9,104 nt of DNA, taken from the NCBI GenBank assembly GCA_002170915.1, contig NHHQ01000074.1:17828-26931 (forward strand), given 5' to 3'. Source of the DNA: Rhodospirillaceae bacterium TMED167. Lineage in GTDB: Bacteria; Pseudomonadota; Alphaproteobacteria; Rhodospirillales_A; UBA2165. Under the pieces are notes generated by a model. That model was not told where the DNA came from and did not search any database. It was given only the letters and a program-made list of their open reading frames with translations. Positions 5,822 through 9,104 of the stretch are shown in pieces. Within the stretch, counting starts at the first letter, position 1. Each line of letters begins with the position of its first letter. Position numbers and translations under genes: made by a program.

Positions 5822-7966
5822 ATGAGCAGTTTTTTATATAAGTTATTGGGAATTATCATACTTTTGGCGCTGGCCATGCCCGTGGCTGCCCAAATTCGTC
5901 CCGCTGCTGAGCTGCCGCTCCTGTTTTCGGCCGATGAAGTCACCCGAGACAGGGACTTGGGCATCATAAAAGCCGTCGGCAGTGTTGAGATTTCCCAAGG
6001 TGACCGGGTACTTCTAGCCGATAACGTGTCCTACAGCCAAAAAGATAACATCGTCACGGCGTCCGGAAATATCAGCCTGCTCGAACCGAGTGGAGAAGTG
6101 CTGTTCGCCAATTTTATGGAACTCAGCGGAGACCTCAAAGACGGTATTATCAGTGGCCTCCGGGTCCGGCTCTCCGACAATGCGCGGATTGCCGCAGCCG
6201 GTGCACGTCGCTCCGCCGGCAATCGAACGGAAATGCGCAATGCAGTCTATTCGCCCTGTGAGTCCTGCACTGTTGAACCGGGCGGAGAGCCCTTTTGGCA
6301 ACTCAAAGCCCGCAAAGTTGTCCACGATCAAAAAGAAAAAGTTATCGAATATTCGGACGCCTTTCTGGAAATAGCTGGTGTGCCGGTTGCCTACACACCT
6401 TACTTCTCCCATCCTGACCCAACGGTAAAGAGGAAAACGGGTTTCCTCGTTCCTAGTGCCGGCGGATCGACAGCTTTGGGCACAACCCTGACCACGCCGT
6501 TCTTCTGGAATATCGCACCGGACCGGGACATCACATTCATCCCGACAATTACCTCGAAGGAAGGACTGCATCTCGCCGGAGAGTTGCGAAACCTTACCGT
6601 CACGAGCAGAGCGGATGTGAAGGGCAGCCTAACATATGACTCGAATGATGACATCCGGGGTCATATTGACACAGTTTACCGGAGGGACATCGACGATACG
6701 TGGCGGGGTGGATTTGATTTAAAGCGGACCTCAGACGATACATACCAAAGGCGGTACGGCATTACATCTCCCAAGACCATGACGAGCAGGGCTTTTGCGG
6801 AGGCGTTCCGCGGAAGAGACTACTTGGCGATAGACTCTTATTTATTCCAAGGTCTGCAAGAAACCGACTCGGCGGGCAAAACGCCAATTATTCTTCCAAT
6901 GGTTGATTTTAACCATGTCAGTAACCCCGGGCGCTTTGGCGCCACCACATCCTTTGATGTGAACGCCCTTGCACTTACTAGGACCGAGGGCCATGACACA
7001 AAGAGGTTATCCATGGCCGGTGGCTGGCATCTTCCTCGGATCGGCCACTTCGGGGAAGTTATGGATTTCAACGTGTCTCTTCGCGGGGACATGTACCATA
7101 CCACCAATCTGCCAATTGACGGGCAGGATGGAACAGACAGCGGTATTACCGGGCGCATTCACCCGGAAGCTACGGTAAATTGGCGTTTTCCCGTTGCCCG
7201 AACAGATGGCCGAATTACGCAGACACTGGAGCCCGTTGCCTCCGTCACGATCAGCCCAAACGGAGGCAATCCCAGTTCTATCCCAAATGACGACAGCATA
7301 GACCTCGAACTCGATGACACAAATCTTTTAAGTTCCTCAAGATTTACCGGTCTCGATCGGGTCGAGGGCGGTCCAAGGTTCAGCTATGGCGTAAAATGGG
7401 TTGCGACTGGAAGATCCGGCGGCACCAGCTCATTTTTTGTTGGCCAAAGTTTCCGGGTTCGGGATGATGATACTTTTGGTGAAGGGTCTGGGCTCGAGGA
7501 TAATTTTTCGGATATTGTGAGCAGAGTTAACCTATCCCCGGGCAAATTTATAGATTTCGCTTACCGGACCCGGCTTGACAAGGAGGACCTCTCCCCGAGA
7601 CGAAACGAAATATCTCTTGCGGCCGGGCCACCTGCTCTTCGTGCTAAAACCGACTACGTATTTTTTGAACGCCAGCAGGACTCGGAATTTGGCGGGCGCG
7701 AGGAGATCTCCGGAAGTTTGGAAGGGAAAATCAACAAATATTGGAAAAGTAGTTTTTCTGGGCGCTATAATCTCGTAAATTCCGGAGTTCTCCGTAATAT
7801 TGCCTTTAACCTGACATATGAGTGCGAATGCTTCACGTTTAGCACAACAGTTCGGAGAGAATTCTTTGAAGACCGGGACGTAGAACCGAATGACTCGATT
7901 TTATTTAGCCTATCTTTTAAAACGCTAGGTGATGTTCAAACCGGCATCACTAGAACCGGTTCATGA
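5822..7966 (+). CDS. lptD: LPS-assembly protein LptD (outer-membrane LPS translocon)
   Basis: This 714-residue outer-membrane protein receives lipopolysaccharide from LptA and inserts it into the outer leaflet, in other bacteria together with LptE, which is not in the window. Residues 1-23 form a signal peptide (hydrophobic core about 8-19, cut expected after VAA). Residues 35-140 form the OstA/LptA-like jellyroll (LFSADEVTRDRDLG, then GSVEISQGDRVLLAD). The rest is the beta-barrel, with VAYTPYFSHPDP (189-200) and KRKTGFLVPS (203-212) being typical LptD motifs. Four cysteines are visible: C146 and C149 (YSPCESC) and C668 and C670 (YECECF), matching the two clusters used for the interdomain disulfides of LptD. 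The start was placed at 5822, five bases after the lptG stop, because the signal peptide begins there. The same frame stays open to 5582, but that extension lies over lptG and has no LptD character. No strong RBS is present. Confidence 0.95.
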   Translation: MSSFLYKLLGIIILLALAMPVAAQIRPAAELPLLFSADEVTRDRDLGIIKAVGSVEISQGDRVLLADNVSYSQKDNIVTASGNISLLEPSGEVLFANFMELSGDLKDGIISGLRVRLSDNARIAAAGARRSAGNRTEMRNAVYSPCESCTVEPGGEPFWQLKARKVVHDQKEKVIEYSDAFLEIAGVPVAYTPYFSHPDPTVKRKTGFLVPSAGGSTALGTTLTTPFFWNIAPDRDITFIPTITSKEGLHLAGELRNLTVTSRADVKGSLTYDSNDDIRGHIDTVYRRDIDDTWRGGFDLKRTSDDTYQRRYGITSPKTMTSRAFAEAFRGRDYLAIDSYLFQGLQETDSAGKTPIILPMVDFNHVSNPGRFGATTSFDVNALALTRTEGHDTKRLSMAGGWHLPRIGHFGEVMDFNVSLRGDMYHTTNLPIDGQDGTDSGITGRIHPEATVNWRFPVARTDGRITQTLEPVASVTISPNGGNPSSIPNDDSIDLELDDTNLLSSSRFTGLDRVEGGPRFSYGVKWVATGRSGGTSSFFVGQSFRVRDDDTFGEGSGLEDNFSDIVSRVNLSPGKFIDFAYRTRLDKEDLSPRRNEISLAAGPPALRAKTDYVFFERQQDSEFGGREEISGSLEGKINKYWKSSFSGRYNLVNSGVLRNIAFNLTYECECFTFSTTVRREFFEDRDVEPNDSILFSLSFKTLGDVQTGITRTGS

Positions 7967-7982
7967 GTTCACTTTATTGAAC
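7953..7982. repeat. Two short palindromic GAAC/GTTC repeats at the lptD-surA junction
   Basis: GAACCGGTTC (7953-7962) is a perfect 10-base palindrome just before the lptD stop. GTTCA (7967-7971) and TGAAC (7978-7982) form a second inverted repeat with a 6-base gap just after it. As RNA the second could be a small hairpin between the two genes. No T run follows, so it is not a terminator. Function unknown. Confidence 0.35.
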
Positions 7983-8007
7983 GTTTCGAGATGGGTGTAT
8001 CTCCACA

Positions 8008-9104
8008 ATGCCCCAATGGGTTCTTAAGTTTAATAACATCTCGCTAGGAAAAATATTCATTTTCCTCCTTTTGCCGACTCTATTGCCGGTGGCCTCGGCA
8101 TGGGGTCAGGGACCCCAGGGTATAGCGGCAATCGTGAATGACGATATAATCTCGCGCTTTGATTTGAATTCGCGCATTCGATTTGTCATTTTCTCTTCGG
8201 GTTTGCCCAACAATCAAGAGAGCTATCAGCGGCTGAGGAGACAGGTTTTAACCGGCTTGATCAACGAACGCCTCAAGCTTCAAGAGGCCAAGCAGAGAAA
8301 AATCAAAATAACCCGGCAGCAAATAGGTGCCGCTATTGAAGGCGTCGAAAAACGTAATAAGTTGCCCAAAGGTGGCCTGATCCGTCAATTCAGGCAAAAT
8401 AAAATCGACATATTTTCTTATGAGAGACAACTTGAATCGGAACTCGCCTGGAGCCAAATTATCCGGCGTGAGGCATCAAAATCGGGTCTGATCGATCCGA
8501 AGAGCATCGATCAACAGATCAGTTTAATACAGGAAAATAAGGGAAAACCGGAATATTTAGTCGCTGAAATTTATATTCCCTTTAATGCGGCCGGCACTGC
8601 CAACGAGGTGAAAAAGCTTGCTGAGCGCATGAAAACTCAAATCCGTCAGGGCGCGCGCTTTGCCAATTTTGCCAGATCATTTTCGCAGAGTGCCTCCGCC
8701 GCTCGGGGCGGCAATCTGGGATGGGTCCGTGAAGACCAGCTGGATCCGGCATTGGCCGATGTGGTCCAAAATCTAGAGCGTGGGGAACTATCAGCTCCCG
8801 CCAAAGGTGCAGACGGCTATTATCTCTTACAATTACAGAACAAACGGATTGCCAGGGGTCTCCCCAAAGGAGATGCGATCGTTAGCCTCCAACAGATCTT
8901 TTTACCCCTCGGGCGAGACGCGAAAGTCGCTGCTGTTCAAAACAAGTTGAAACTCGCGCGCTCTGCGGCGGCGGCGGCACAAAATTGCCAGGATATGGAA
9001 ATTTTGGGAAATGAAATTGGGGCCACCAGTTCGGGTCGAATTTCAGATGTAAGGTTATCTTCCATTGCGCCTAACCTCAGAAAGCTGACCCAGAAACTTG
9101 AGAT
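8008..9104 (+). CDS. surA: Periplasmic chaperone / peptidyl-prolyl isomerase SurA, 3' end outside window
   Basis: The visible 365 codons encode a SurA-type periplasmic chaperone that keeps unfolded outer-membrane proteins, LptD among them in E. coli, competent for BAM insertion. A signal peptide (1-31, hydrophobic core about 16-28, cut after ASA) is followed by the SurA N-terminal domain from IVNDDIISRFDL (42-53) to about 160. A parvulin domain of about 182-283 carries ARSFSQSASAARGGNLGWV (222-240) and GYYLLQL (270-276). From about 290 (SLQQIFLPLG) a second, divergent parvulin-like segment begins. It lacks the GGxLGW motif in the part seen. A run of four GCG codons plus GCA (8965-8979) gives a five-alanine stretch. 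The only ATG in frame after an upstream stop at 7978-7980 is 8008, 41 bases after lptD, with no clear RBS. The reading frame has no stop before the window ends. Confidence 0.92.
   Translation, partial: MPQWVLKFNNISLGKIFIFLLLPTLLPVASAWGQGPQGIAAIVNDDIISRFDLNSRIRFVIFSSGLPNNQESYQRLRRQVLTGLINERLKLQEAKQRKIKITRQQIGAAIEGVEKRNKLPKGGLIRQFRQNKIDIFSYERQLESELAWSQIIRREASKSGLIDPKSIDQQISLIQENKGKPEYLVAEIYIPFNAAGTANEVKKLAERMKTQIRQGARFANFARSFSQSASAARGGNLGWVREDQLDPALADVVQNLERGELSAPAKGADGYYLLQLQNKRIARGLPKGDAIVSLQQIFLPLGRDAKVAAVQNKLKLARSAAAAAQNCQDMEILGNEIGATSSGRISDVRLSSIAPNLRKLTQKLE

Noticed and set aside
6014..6571. 185-codon open frame on the minus strand inside lptD
   Set aside because: It is antisense to a well-conserved part of LptD, has no recognisable domain and no promoter or RBS that I can see; it looks like a shadow of codon usage.
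7959..7970. Possible LexA box between lptD and surA
   Set aside because: The alphaproteobacterial LexA box is GTTC-N7-GTTC; here the two GTTC are separated by four bases and lie inside an operon, not at a promoter.
8965..8979. GCG trinucleotide run in surA as a phase-variable repeat
   Set aside because: Only four GCG units plus GCA, a multiple of three, so slippage would change alanine number and not the reading frame; most likely ordinary coding sequence.

Overview
The window reads as an ordinary chromosomal segment of an alphaproteobacterium with moderate GC content. The evidence is the consecutive order lptF-lptG-lptD-surA on one strand and the alphaproteobacterial character of the proteins: an LptF start of the MxxxxRYxxRQL type, an LptD with CxxC and CxC cysteine motifs, and a SurA whose second isomerase domain looks degenerate. 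I cannot name the genus. All long genes are on the + strand.

Region 1 (1-1436) carries a GlcD / D-2-hydroxyglutarate dehydrogenase-type FAD oxidoreductase. Its start lies almost on the window edge, and a GC-rich hairpin follows that could terminate transcription from either side. Region 2 (1437-1663) has no long gene. On the minus strand it holds a 45-codon reading frame with one strongly hydrophobic segment, and that frame runs towards the minus-strand side of the hairpin, which has a T tract. Next to it are a TTGACA box and a perfect 8-bp inverted repeat, both just ahead of the next + strand gene.

Region 3 (1664-3463) is a 599-residue acyl-CoA dehydrogenase of the long DmdC-like family, with its own inferred promoter and a good ribosome binding site. 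Region 4 (3464-3566) separates it from the LPS export genes and contains a weak hairpin with a T run, then a promoter-like pair very close to the lptF ATG.

Region 5 (3567-9104) is the envelope operon. LptF and LptG are the paired inner-membrane subunits of the LptB2FG transporter. LptD is the outer-membrane barrel that inserts lipopolysaccharide into the outer leaflet. SurA is the periplasmic chaperone that escorts outer-membrane proteins, LptD among them in E. coli. The gaps inside the operon are 12, 5 and 41 bases, so one transcript probably covers it. surA runs off the right edge without a stop.

I did not find a defence system, mobile element, CRISPR array, tRNA or rRNA. The most original items are the minus-strand mini-ORF and the inverted repeat between it and the acyl-CoA dehydrogenase gene. 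Both are candidates, not demonstrated elements.
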